Program-made: the position numbers and the translations under genes
Source of the DNA: Pseudoalteromonas distincta
GTDB lineage: Bacteria > Pseudomonadota > Gammaproteobacteria > Enterobacterales > Alteromonadaceae
Direction: 5' to 3'
Assembly: GCF_000814675.1 (NCBI RefSeq)
Contig: NZ_JWIG01000030.1
Span: 62,001-126,000 of the forward strand
Length of the DNA: 64,000 bases
Notes under the pieces: generated by a model
Database searches by the model: none
What the model saw: only the letters and a program-made list of their open reading frames with translations
Told to the model about the DNA's origin: nothing
Part shown: positions 34,914 to 43,506 of the stretch, one piece after another
Layout: every line of letters begins with the position of its first letter
Position numbering within the stretch: the first letter of the stretch is position 1

Positions 34914-35807
34914 ATGTATACTGTTCTTGTTGTAGATGATTCCCCTGACTGTCTAAGCCTTATTAATGACATTTTGGAAAAAGAAGGCATTAGTACGTTA
35001 GTTGCGCTTGAAGGCAGCCAAGCAATTACCATTGCAGAGCAAATCGAACCCGATATTATTTTGCTTGATGCAGTTATGCCGAAAATGAATGGCTTTGAGA
35101 CATGTATACGGTTAAAGCAAAATAGAGCATTAAGCCATATACCCGTGGTGTTCATGACAGGTCTAAAAGAGCCTGAAAATATCCTTAAAGGTTTGAATGC
35201 CGGGGGGGTAGATTATGTGACAAAGCCGGTAAACCCAGAGGAGTTAATTGCACGTATTAAAACGCACGTCACAAACGCGCACCTAACCACCAGCGCACAA
35301 AAAGCGCTAGACAGTATTGGGCAAACAATTTTTGCTATCAGTCCTCAAGGCGAATTATTGTGGGCCACACCACAAACACATGATTTTTTATCTAATATTC
35401 CCCAGAGTGATGATTGGCTTAACGAGAGTTTATTGCCATTTGTCGCGCAAATAAATCAAAGCGGTCAAGCCGTTGGCGCTGTTAATAAAATAGCGTACCA
35501 AGGTGGCAGCTGCGAATTAACCTTGGTCAGCCGCCAAGCCACCGGTGATTGCACTTTTCGTATTTGTCATTACACCGCGGCCCCATCCAACGAAGAAAAG
35601 CTTAAAGTTAAACTTAATATTACCAGCCGTGAATCTGAAGTGCTGTATTGGTTATCAAACGGAAAAACCAATAAAGAAATTGCCATGATCCTAAACATAG
35701 GATCACGCACCGTTAATAAGCATTTAGAGCAAGTGTTTGTAAAACTTGGAGTGGAAAATAGAACAACCGCTGCGGGTATCGCTATTAGAACCTTGTCAGA
35801 AGCATAA
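34914..35807 (+). CDS. Response regulator, receiver plus LuxR-type DNA-binding domain
   Basis: 297 residues. N-terminal receiver (TVLVVDDSPDCLSLINDIL, phospho-acceptor Asp in DIILLDAVMPKMNG, Lys in DYVTKPVNPEEL). A ~100-residue middle region resembles a small PAS-like sensor (IGQTIFAISPQGELLWATP). The C-terminal LuxR/GerE helix-turn-helix is ITSRESEVLYWLSNGKTNKE followed by ILNIGSRTVNKHLEQVFVKL. No kinase is adjacent; the hybrid kinase at 16978-20301 at the other end of the cluster is the best partner candidate. It is followed 16 nt later by the TPR-sulfotransferase gene. Confidence 0.9.
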   Translation: MYTVLVVDDSPDCLSLINDILEKEGISTLVALEGSQAITIAEQIEPDIILLDAVMPKMNGFETCIRLKQNRALSHIPVVFMTGLKEPENILKGLNAGGVDYVTKPVNPEELIARIKTHVTNAHLTTSAQKALDSIGQTIFAISPQGELLWATPQTHDFLSNIPQSDDWLNESLLPFVAQINQSGQAVGAVNKIAYQGGSCELTLVSRQATGDCTFRICHYTAAPSNEEKLKVKLNITSRESEVLYWLSNGKTNKEIAMILNIGSRTVNKHLEQVFVKLGVENRTTAAGIAIRTLSEA

Positions 35808-35823
35808 TGTCAGCAGGTATTAA

Positions 35824-37392
35824 ATGTTAGTGGATTACAATAAGCAATATAAAAATGCAGTTGGTGCATTTAACAATAAAGACTTACAAACCGCGCACGC
35901 CTTAAGTGTATCGATAATTAAACAGCAGCCCACTTATACCGACGCTTATTATTTATTGGCATTGATTAATATTCAAATTCATCAATATAACAAAGCCGCA
36001 GAATTACTAAAAAATGCAATTAGTATCAAAGATACAGCGAAATACCGCATTGAATTAGCCAGAACATACGCTTTACTTGGTATATCAGACGCTGTGGTCG
36101 CTATTGGCAATACAGTGGACCCCGAACAGCTAGTTTCTGCTGCTGAACTAGACAAGTTAGGCGTGACCTTTAGCTTGGTTGGCTTACATCAAAAAGCATT
36201 ACGGTGTTTTAAATTAGCCATTAAAAAAAATACCACACCAGAATTACTTTATAACTTTGCTGTTTCTGCGAAATTTTGCGGTAAATTAGATGATGCCTAT
36301 AAAGCCTTATCGCAGGTATTAAATGTAAAACCGGATTATTATCAGGCACATTTTGCAATCTCAGAGCTGACTAAAGATGAAGCCATACAGGCGCATATTA
36401 AAGCACTTAATGCTCAACTCGCCATTGAAAACCAAAGTATTGAAGCAATTATGCACCTAAGCCATGCGTTGGCTAAAGAGTATGATAAAACCAAAGACTA
36501 CACCGCCTCAATTCAAACACTGATTAGTGCAAAGAATAAACGGGCTTTACAGAGCCCGTATGAACGAAAACTAGACCTTACATTATTTGAAAACTTACAT
36601 CAGATGCTACAAGACAGATTACCGGCTTCAGATGTACAAAGTCATCGTCCTATTTTTGTAGTGGGTATGCCTCGTTCTGGCACGACGCTTGTAGAGCGGA
36701 TATTATCAGGGCACAGTGAAGTTGCCTCTGGGGGGGAACTTGAAGACTTTGGGGTGCTTTTAAAGCGAGCTAGTAAAGCATCGGGTAGCTCGGTACTTGA
36801 TCCTATTATCTTTACATCAACTCAAGATATTGATTTTACTACATTGGCACAGGCGTACTTATCTCGCACCGCCCATATTGGAGACAACAAAGGACGCTTT
36901 GTTGATAAATTGCCCTTTAACTTTTTTTACCTACCTTTTATTAGAAGTGCATTTCCTAATGCAAAGATTATCTGTTTAGTCCGAAACCCGTTAGACACAT
37001 GTATTGGTAATTTTAGACAGCTATTTTCACTAAATAACCCTCATTATAAATACACGCAAAACTTAACTGATTGCGGTTGGTTTTATCAACAGTTTTTGAC
37101 GTGGGTTACTGCGTGGGAAAAATACGATAACCAGTTTACCAAAATTGTTAATTATGAACAGCTTACAAAAGATCCTGACAATGAGGTCCGGGCGTTATTA
37201 AAGTTCTGTGATCTTCAGTGGGAACCAAACTGTGTGTCTATACAGAGCAACGATGCCCCAGTATCAACAGCGAGCAAAATGCAAGTAAGAGAGCCGATAA
37301 ACCAATCGTCTATAGGAAGGTGGCAACGTTATCGTCCTTATACATCAGAAATTGAAGCGTTATTCCCAGAAAGTGTTCGTGATCTAAGTTAA
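35824..37392 (+). CDS. TPR-repeat sulfotransferase-family protein
   Basis: 522 residues. Residues ~1-240 hold tetratricopeptide-like helices (NNKDLQTAHALSVSIIKQQP, DAYYLLALINIQIHQYNKAA, GLHQKALRCFKLAIKK). Residues ~275-500 are a sulfotransferase domain with the PAPS P-loop VVGMPRSGTTLVERILSGH and the 3'-phosphate region CLVRNPLDTCIGNFRQLF. No signal peptide is seen, so it acts in the cytoplasm. Proteins with this architecture often lie next to TonB-dependent receptors in Alteromonadales and sphingomonads, as here. The acceptor is unknown. It is probably co-transcribed with the response regulator. Confidence 0.85.
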   Translation: MLVDYNKQYKNAVGAFNNKDLQTAHALSVSIIKQQPTYTDAYYLLALINIQIHQYNKAAELLKNAISIKDTAKYRIELARTYALLGISDAVVAIGNTVDPEQLVSAAELDKLGVTFSLVGLHQKALRCFKLAIKKNTTPELLYNFAVSAKFCGKLDDAYKALSQVLNVKPDYYQAHFAISELTKDEAIQAHIKALNAQLAIENQSIEAIMHLSHALAKEYDKTKDYTASIQTLISAKNKRALQSPYERKLDLTLFENLHQMLQDRLPASDVQSHRPIFVVGMPRSGTTLVERILSGHSEVASGGELEDFGVLLKRASKASGSSVLDPIIFTSTQDIDFTTLAQAYLSRTAHIGDNKGRFVDKLPFNFFYLPFIRSAFPNAKIICLVRNPLDTCIGNFRQLFSLNNPHYKYTQNLTDCGWFYQQFLTWVTAWEKYDNQFTKIVNYEQLTKDPDNEVRALLKFCDLQWEPNCVSIQSNDAPVSTASKMQVREPINQSSIGRWQRYRPYTSEIEALFPESVRDLS

Positions 37393-37563
37393 ATGACGTA
37401 GTTGATACCGCAAAAGTGCGAGTACCCATGGTCATACCTTCAATCCATACTGTAATTGTAGAAAAATAAAGCAGTAAGTAGTCGAACACCTATTACAAGC
37501 ACTTACTTAGAACGTTTTCTGCCAAGCCGATGAAACATTTAATAGCATAAAAAGAGACTACAT

Positions 37564-40035
37564 ATGAATAAGAAAAGTCGCACCAAACGAAGTAAAGTCG
37601 CCAGCGCTATAAGTATTGCTCTACTGCCAATAAGTGGAATATTTACCAGCCAACTTGCCATGGCACAAGAAGCCGAACCAGAAGTTAATGAGGGCATGGA
37701 AAAAATTCAAGTAACGGCTACTCGCCGTGCTGGTACGGTTCAAGATGTCCCTATCAATATCTCGGCAATCTCACCCGATTTACTTGAGCAGCAAGATATT
37801 AACGAATTGGAAGATGTTGCTAAGTGGGTTCCTGGTTTAACAATTACAGATCAAGGCGGGCGTTATGACGCACCGATAATTGTTAGGGGCTTAAATACCA
37901 ATTCATCAGGCCCGGGTTCAAACAGTGGAACTGTTGCCACCTACGTAGGTGAAACCCCCTTATTTGTTAATATGCGTTTAATTGATATGCAGCGTGTTGA
38001 AGTATTAATTGGCCCACAAGGGACTTTATATGGTGCCGGCACATTAGGGGGCGCGATTCGTTATATCCCTAATCCTGTAAATCTTGAGTATACCGAAGGG
38101 TCTGTTTTTGCTGATGTTTCGCAAACCCAAGAAAGCGGTAGTCTCGGAACTGAAGGTGGATTTATATTTAATGCGCCGCTCATTGACGATACGCTAGGTA
38201 TGCGCGTGTCATTAAACTATGTCGATGATCCTGGCTTTATTGATTATAACTACTTGGTACGTGAGCCCGGTGTTTCATTACCCGATCCTGATTGGAGCGA
38301 TCCTAATGCCGTTAGCGAGAACCTGTATTCAGTAGAAGATGTAAATGACGAACAAACCGTAACAGGGCGAGTTGCATTGCGTTGGCAGCCGACGGATTGG
38401 TTTGATAGTACCTTAACTTATTTTTACCAAAAACAAGAGTTGGGTGGTCGTCAAATTTCGCAATATAACTCGTTATCACCTGAGAGTGAATTATCAGGTG
38501 AAGTTGGCAAGTATGAATCCGCTTATCGTTACCTTGAACCTTATGAGCGAACCAATGACTTACTTAGCCTAGAAATGAATATTGATTTAGGCTTTGCAGA
38601 ACTCGTTTCATCCACCGGTATTACAAGCACAGAGGGTGAAGGAAGCCGAGATCAAACTGATTTACTTATCCGCCTAAATTACGGTTATGAAGAGTTTCCT
38701 GCATTTGCTGCTTCAACAGAAGACGTTTCATCAGATGACACCTTTACTCAAGAGTTGAGATTGGTATCAACCGCCGATAGCCCCCTAACTTGGATTGTAG
38801 GTGGATATTATAATAAAGACGAAGGTGAAGGTTATAGTAAAGAGTTTACACCTGGGTTTGACCAATTCGCGATTGATGAATTTGGCGCAGAAGGTTTTTT
38901 ACGACCTGACTCCATTGAGTATTATTCTCGCAGTGAAAATGAAACCACAGAAAAAGCGCTTTTTGGTGAAATTAGTTACGCATTTAGCGAACAATGGGAT
39001 GTTACTGTTGGCGTACGTAAATACTGGTATGAGGTGAGTGCTTCATCTGCGGTTGATTTACCGCTGTATCAAACTGTATTTAATGGCCGAGATCCTGATT
39101 CGTTTGTTTTTGATTTTGATACCGTAAGTAACAAAAACGATGGCGAACTATTTAAATTTAATACCAGCTATAAATTCACTGATGATACGTTAGCTTACGT
39201 AACAATAAGTGAAGGGTTTAGAATTGGTGGTGCCAATGATGTAGCCGCTTGCCCAAGTAATATTGACGAAATTGAAAATCAAATTATTTGTGCGCTCCCA
39301 AATGAGCAACTGTATTTGCCTGATACGACAGTAAACTATGAGCTGGGCTTTAAAACAACTTGGCTTAAAAACCGTCTCCACTTAAACGCTGCGTTATTTA
39401 ATGTTGAGTGGAAAGATGCACAAGTAAATGGTGCCACCGTAAATGGTGCGGTTGGTTATACTGCCAACTCAGAAGGTGCGAACTCCAAGGGTATTGAGTT
39501 ATCATCACGGGCGATATTTACTGATAATTTCTCAGCGTATGCAACTTACTCTTATGCAAAAGCGGAACTGACTGCTTCTGCGCCATTCCTATTTGGCGTG
39601 TATGACGACGAATCACAATATTGGTATGACGGTGCCGATGGCGACCGCTTACCGGGTTCACCGGAAAGTTCATTCTCTTTAGGTCTTGTTTACAGTACAG
39701 AGATGATGGGGAAAATGCTTGATTTAGCTTATGGCCTTACCGGTCAAAGTGATACGTATTCAACCGTGGGATTAAAAGCGGATGGTGAAGTATTACCAGG
39801 CTATGCATTAAGTAATATTACCGCTAAGTTCTCAGACGAAGCATGGGCTGTTACTTTTTATGTTAATAACCTATTTGATAAATATACTAACTTATCTGTA
39901 CGAGGTGATTTAAGCCAAGTTGGTATGGGACAAGAAGTTAACCAAAATCGTTCAGATCTAACCCGTGGCTATGGCCATTATGTTAACACCCCAAGAACAG
40001 CAGGTTTAAAGTTTAGATATAACTTTGAACTTTAA
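37564..40035 (+). CDS. TonB-dependent outer-membrane receptor
   Basis: 823 residues. Signal peptide (KVASAISIALLPISGIFTSQ..AMA-QE), a TonB-box-like MEKIQVTATRR, and a plug domain (DVPINISAISPDLLEQQDIN, RGLNTNSSGPGSNSGTVA, MQRVEVLIGPQGTLYGAGTL). Then a 22-strand type barrel, ending KFRYNFEL. The C-terminal residue is Leu rather than the usual Phe. It takes up a scarce ligand with energy from TonB. Lying among ureohydrolases, it could import a guanidino compound or a nickel chelate. No ligand-specific motif is visible. Confidence 0.92.
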   Translation: MNKKSRTKRSKVASAISIALLPISGIFTSQLAMAQEAEPEVNEGMEKIQVTATRRAGTVQDVPINISAISPDLLEQQDINELEDVAKWVPGLTITDQGGRYDAPIIVRGLNTNSSGPGSNSGTVATYVGETPLFVNMRLIDMQRVEVLIGPQGTLYGAGTLGGAIRYIPNPVNLEYTEGSVFADVSQTQESGSLGTEGGFIFNAPLIDDTLGMRVSLNYVDDPGFIDYNYLVREPGVSLPDPDWSDPNAVSENLYSVEDVNDEQTVTGRVALRWQPTDWFDSTLTYFYQKQELGGRQISQYNSLSPESELSGEVGKYESAYRYLEPYERTNDLLSLEMNIDLGFAELVSSTGITSTEGEGSRDQTDLLIRLNYGYEEFPAFAASTEDVSSDDTFTQELRLVSTADSPLTWIVGGYYNKDEGEGYSKEFTPGFDQFAIDEFGAEGFLRPDSIEYYSRSENETTEKALFGEISYAFSEQWDVTVGVRKYWYEVSASSAVDLPLYQTVFNGRDPDSFVFDFDTVSNKNDGELFKFNTSYKFTDDTLAYVTISEGFRIGGANDVAACPSNIDEIENQIICALPNEQLYLPDTTVNYELGFKTTWLKNRLHLNAALFNVEWKDAQVNGATVNGAVGYTANSEGANSKGIELSSRAIFTDNFSAYATYSYAKAELTASAPFLFGVYDDESQYWYDGADGDRLPGSPESSFSLGLVYSTEMMGKMLDLAYGLTGQSDTYSTVGLKADGEVLPGYALSNITAKFSDEAWAVTFYVNNLFDKYTNLSVRGDLSQVGMGQEVNQNRSDLTRGYGHYVNTPRTAGLKFRYNFEL

Positions 40036-40044
40036 TGGTAAAAA

Positions 40045-40078
40045 AGAGTTAGCCCTTTAATTGGCTAACTCTTTTTTT
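40045..40078 (+). terminator. Terminator after the TonB-dependent receptor
   Basis: AGAGTTAGCC and GGCTAACTCT form a 10-bp stem around CTTTAATT, followed by a run of T. It separates the receptor from the third ureohydrolase gene, which must then have its own promoter or rely on read-through. Confidence 0.85.
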
Positions 40079-40115
40079 AGTTAGATAACCATATTATTGT
40101 AATTAGGGGATATCA

Positions 40116-41582
40116 ATGTCACGTTACAAAACCAAAATTATGCTGATGTTAGCCATCAGTTTAGTGACGAGCGTTAGTTGGGCAAAAGAAACGTTCGATC
40201 TAAAAAAACTAAATATGCCTAGTGAATTTGAACAAAAAGTAAAAACCATACCACAAGATAAACTACAGATACTCGATTCCTCCATACCGACTCAGTTACT
40301 CGGAACTATGGATCGTTTTTATCAAGCAATGAAAACTAAATCCACGACTGAAATTGAAGCCTACCTTGACGCTATGATTGAGGTGCAACAAGCGAATAAG
40401 TTTAATCCTGAAACCGATATGGCGAGCATTCCTTTAAATACCAAAGCAGCCTCGTTTAATGGCTGGAAAGCAGAGCGCCCGCAAAATTTAAATCCAAAAC
40501 GTGAACCTGGACCTATTCATTTAAGCAGGTACATGGAAAATAGCCGTTCAGGTGTTCGTACTTTTGCCGGGGCTCCGTTAGCTATTTACCCAGAAGATCT
40601 GATTGCGGGTAACGTGGATGTAGCCATTGTGGGCGCACCATTAGATATGGGAAGCTATTATCGAGGCCAGCGGTTTGGTCCGCAAGCTATGCGAAATGAA
40701 TATGGCGCAGGCGGTGTTGACATGAATACGATGGTTAACCCTAGTGACGTGCTGAGCATTGTTGATTATGGCGATATCGCTATTGACAACATGAGTACCG
40801 AAATTTCAGTGCATCATGTACGAGAGCGAGTCAGAGAAATAGCTGAAACGGGGGCTATTCCCTTTATTGTTGGTGGGGATCATAGCTTGGAATACCCAGA
40901 TATCGCCGGATTGGCTGACGTTCATGGTAAAGAAAGTTTTGGTGTAGTGCACTTTGATGCACATTATGATGCAGGTAAAGGGCGCACTCACTGGATAACC
41001 CATGGTCAACCCGTTTATAGAGCGGTAAAAGAAGGGCATGTAAAAGCTGAAAACTTTATTCAAGTGGGTTTACGCGGGCCGTGGCCTGGCGCTGAAGGTT
41101 TTGAGTGGATGCGCAATAATGGAATGCGTTATCACACCATGGCCGAAGTGGAGAAAAAAGGCTGGAAAAGCGTAATGGAAACAGCATTAAGTGAAGCCAA
41201 AGCCGGAGGCAAAAAGCTATTTATTTCTTTTGATGTTGATGTATTAGATCCGGCTTTTGTTCCAGGAACAGGCACGCCGGTGCCTGGTGGTTTAACAATG
41301 CGTGAAGCGATCCCAATTATTCGTGGGCTTTGTACTGAAAATGAAATGGTTGGATTCGAAATTGTAGAACTAGACCCACTGCTCGATCCGACTTACCGCT
41401 CAGCACTTAACGCTAACTTTATTATGCATGCGTGTTTAACAGGTATTGCAATGAGGCATGAAGGCATTACAGAAGGTGATTACTGGTCTGAATTAACGAC
41501 AGAACACATGCAGCCTTCTGCCGGGATTAAAGGTAAAAAAGAGGGCAAACAGGTCGTTGTTGATCCTGATTACATTAAATAA
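40116..41582 (+). CDS. Exported ureohydrolase (agmatinase/arginase superfamily), third paralogue, catalytically intact
   Basis: 488 residues with a signal peptide (MLMLAISLVTSVSWA-KE) and the same long N-terminal extension as the other two. All ligands are present: His256 (GGDHSLEYP), Asp281/His283/Asp285 (FDAHYDAG), Asp373/Asp375 (SFDVDVLDP), plus the active-site His of THGQP and the Glu of VELDP. It should release urea from a guanidino substrate in the periplasm. The loop sequences around the active site (YYRGQRFGPQAMRNEYGAGG) differ from the first paralogue (GWRDAIHGPRAMRMLRRGTG), so the substrates may differ. A terminator precedes and follows it. Confidence 0.87.
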   Translation: MSRYKTKIMLMLAISLVTSVSWAKETFDLKKLNMPSEFEQKVKTIPQDKLQILDSSIPTQLLGTMDRFYQAMKTKSTTEIEAYLDAMIEVQQANKFNPETDMASIPLNTKAASFNGWKAERPQNLNPKREPGPIHLSRYMENSRSGVRTFAGAPLAIYPEDLIAGNVDVAIVGAPLDMGSYYRGQRFGPQAMRNEYGAGGVDMNTMVNPSDVLSIVDYGDIAIDNMSTEISVHHVRERVREIAETGAIPFIVGGDHSLEYPDIAGLADVHGKESFGVVHFDAHYDAGKGRTHWITHGQPVYRAVKEGHVKAENFIQVGLRGPWPGAEGFEWMRNNGMRYHTMAEVEKKGWKSVMETALSEAKAGGKKLFISFDVDVLDPAFVPGTGTPVPGGLTMREAIPIIRGLCTENEMVGFEIVELDPLLDPTYRSALNANFIMHACLTGIAMRHEGITEGDYWSELTTEHMQPSAGIKGKKEGKQVVVDPDYIK

Positions 41583-41613
41583 AGCGCAGAATAAATAGAA
41601 TGTATTTGAACAG

Positions 41614-41644
41614 AAGAGCCACTACCTAATTAAGTAGGGCTCTT
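41614..41644 (+). terminator. Terminator after the third ureohydrolase
   Basis: AAGAGCC and GGCTCTT pair, with an inner CTAC/GTAG extension, around CTAATTAA; followed by ATTTGT. Located 32 nt after the stop codon at 41582. Confidence 0.6.
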
Positions 41645-41671
41645 ATTTGTATGGTCAATGTTGAGTAATAT

Positions 41672-42454
41672 ATGTTTAAAAAATTGTATCAAGACCCTTT
41701 AGTGTTATTTTTATTAGTGGGTGCCCTCGTATTTGCTTTTTATAACGCGGTTGTTTTACAGGCAAGCACACCGGTGGCATTAAGTGAAGACAATCGGCAG
41801 ATGTTTGTAGAGCAATACGAGCTATTAACAGGGCGAGAAGCATCGCAGTCAGAAATAAAAAAAATTGAAAACGATTACATCTTAGAAGAAGTGCTATTTC
41901 GTGAAGCAATTGAAGCCGGAATGCATTTAACTGACCCAGAAGTACGCGCCAAACTGATTGAAGAAATGCGCTATCAAATTACAGGTATTTTACCCGAGCC
42001 AGACGAAGCTAAGTTAGTTCAATATTACCTTACCCATATTAAACGTTATGAAATTGAAGCATCGGTGAGCTTTCAACATGTTTATTTTACTCAACAACCT
42101 GACTCCTCAATTTTAAATCAGTTACAAGCAGGAGAAAGCGTTGACGGTGATGAATTTTGGCGTGGCCGAGTGCTACCTGATTACGGTATTAGTATGATTA
42201 GAGGTATGTTTGGTAAGCCATTTTTAGAGCGCATAGTTAACGCGCCAGAAAATGAGTGGATAGGGCCTGAGCAATCAATGTTGGGCTGGCACTTTGTAAA
42301 AGTATTAAGCCATCAACCGATAAAGCCACTTACTTTTGAACAAGCCAAAATGCAAGTTACTAACGATTATACTGTTGATATTCTTGAAGGTTCTGTTAGA
42401 GATTATGTCGATGACCTAGAAGATAAATATGAGATTATCCACTATGTTGAATAG
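41672..42454 (+). CDS. Membrane-anchored PpiC/parvulin-type peptidyl-prolyl isomerase-like protein
   Basis: 260 residues. One N-terminal membrane anchor (DPLVLFLLVGALVFAFYNAV), then a SurA/PpiC-like helical region (FVEQYELLTGREASQSEIKK, LEEVLFREAIEAGMHLTDPE). A degenerate parvulin-like domain follows (SVSFQHVYFTQQPDSS ... GPEQSMLGWHFVKVLSHQP). It faces the periplasm and may fold or assemble an exported partner such as the ureohydrolases, the receptor or the HupE-like protein. Its gene overlaps that of the HupE/UreJ-type permease by 26 nt, so the two proteins are probably made together. Catalytic competence is uncertain. Confidence 0.75.
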   Translation: MFKKLYQDPLVLFLLVGALVFAFYNAVVLQASTPVALSEDNRQMFVEQYELLTGREASQSEIKKIENDYILEEVLFREAIEAGMHLTDPEVRAKLIEEMRYQITGILPEPDEAKLVQYYLTHIKRYEIEASVSFQHVYFTQQPDSSILNQLQAGESVDGDEFWRGRVLPDYGISMIRGMFGKPFLERIVNAPENEWIGPEQSMLGWHFVKVLSHQPIKPLTFEQAKMQVTNDYTVDILEGSVRDYVDDLEDKYEIIHYVE

Positions 42455-43463
42455 TCATATATTAAGAACGTTATTTATACATAAGCTATTGCTGTTACTG
42501 TCTTTATTGTTAAGTTCCCATGCAAGTGCTGATATCTTTAATGCCGGTGAGTTTCGCTTGACCCAAGGCGAAGAAGAGAATAGTTACATATTGACAGCAC
42601 AGTTACCCACAGTTGTTATAAAAAGCACTGAGCTTACGCTGCCTGATAGTTGCAAAATGCAGATGATTAACAATCAAGCGTTTGGTAATAAATCTCAGTT
42701 AAAATATGAATTTATATGCAGTGAAAAGTTTTCCCAAGATGCCGTGATTGTTACTCCGTGGAATTTAGATGGCGCAACATTTCAATTAATTACACAAGAG
42801 CGAAAAGCCAGTCTCGCACTCAAACGCAGCCTGAATACTATGGTTATTCCTCTATTAGAATTAAGTGATAATAAGCTGACGAAAGTTGAAACAATTAAAC
42901 GCTATTTTTGGCAAGGTATTTTGCATATTTGGTTCGGTTGGGATCATCTAGCTTTTGTTATGTGTCTATGTTTACTCGCGAGGGGTTATAAATTACTTAA
43001 GTTAGTTACCGCATTTACGGTTGGGCACTCTGTGACGTTGGCATTGTCGTTTTACCAAGTCGTGTCAGTGGCTATTGCGCCGATAGAAGTGTTGATTGCG
43101 TTTTCAATTGTTTTGATGGCAAGAGAGGCATTTTTACATCAAACCAATAAAGCGAATAGCCAGCAAAGTAGTAGAGCACTGGGAACATCCACAATAGTTG
43201 TTATATTGTTTGGCCTTATCCATGGTTTAGGTTTCGCAAGCGCCCTTGAAGAGTTGGGAGTACCGCAGAACGAAATAGGCTTAGCGTTGCTATTTTTTAA
43301 TGTCGGCGTAGAAGCAGGGCAAGTCATGTTTATTTTAGCCATTGCATTATTAAGCCAGCTAACTCATAACGAAAAAATAAAGCGCTACTCACGTACTGCC
43401 GCATTGTTTTTTGTGGGTAGTTTAGGTGCATTTTGGTCAATTGAAAGGGTGGCAGGGTTTTAA
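42429..43463 (+). CDS. HupE/UreJ-family membrane protein, putative nickel (or cobalt) permease
   Basis: 344 residues. Signal-like N-terminus, then a ~120-residue periplasmic domain (DIFNAGEFRLTQGEEENSYI ...). After it come about six membrane segments with the family motif LHIWFGWDHLAFVMCLCLLA, TAFTVGHSVTLALSF, and LIHGLGFASALEELG; the histidines and Asp in these helices are candidate metal ligands. HupE/UreJ proteins are linked to nickel supply for hydrogenase and urease. Placed at the end of a urease island, it probably provides nickel. ATG 42444 is an alternative start. Its terminator was split by the IS4-type insertion. Confidence 0.82.
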   Translation: MRLSTMLNSHILRTLFIHKLLLLLSLLLSSHASADIFNAGEFRLTQGEEENSYILTAQLPTVVIKSTELTLPDSCKMQMINNQAFGNKSQLKYEFICSEKFSQDAVIVTPWNLDGATFQLITQERKASLALKRSLNTMVIPLLELSDNKLTKVETIKRYFWQGILHIWFGWDHLAFVMCLCLLARGYKLLKLVTAFTVGHSVTLALSFYQVVSVAIAPIEVLIAFSIVLMAREAFLHQTNKANSQQSSRALGTSTIVVILFGLIHGLGFASALEELGVPQNEIGLALLFFNVGVEAGQVMFILAIALLSQLTHNEKIKRYSRTAALFFVGSLGAFWSIERVAGF

Positions 43464-43482
43464 TTTTTTGTAATATGTATGA

Positions 43483-43503
43483 CCAGTAACCCAGTGGCTG
43501 GGG
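43483..43503 (+). terminator. Terminator of the HupE-like gene, interrupted by the IS4-type element
   Basis: Left half: CCAGTAACCCAG-TGG-CTGGGG at 43483-43503. Joined with the bases after the element (GGGGGACTGGCTTTTATTT, 44905 onward) it gives a CCAGTaaCCCAG/CTGGGggACTGG hairpin with a T-rich tail, a typical terminator. The insertion separates the outer stem and the T tract from the left half. Confidence 0.65.
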
Positions 43504-43506
43504 TAG

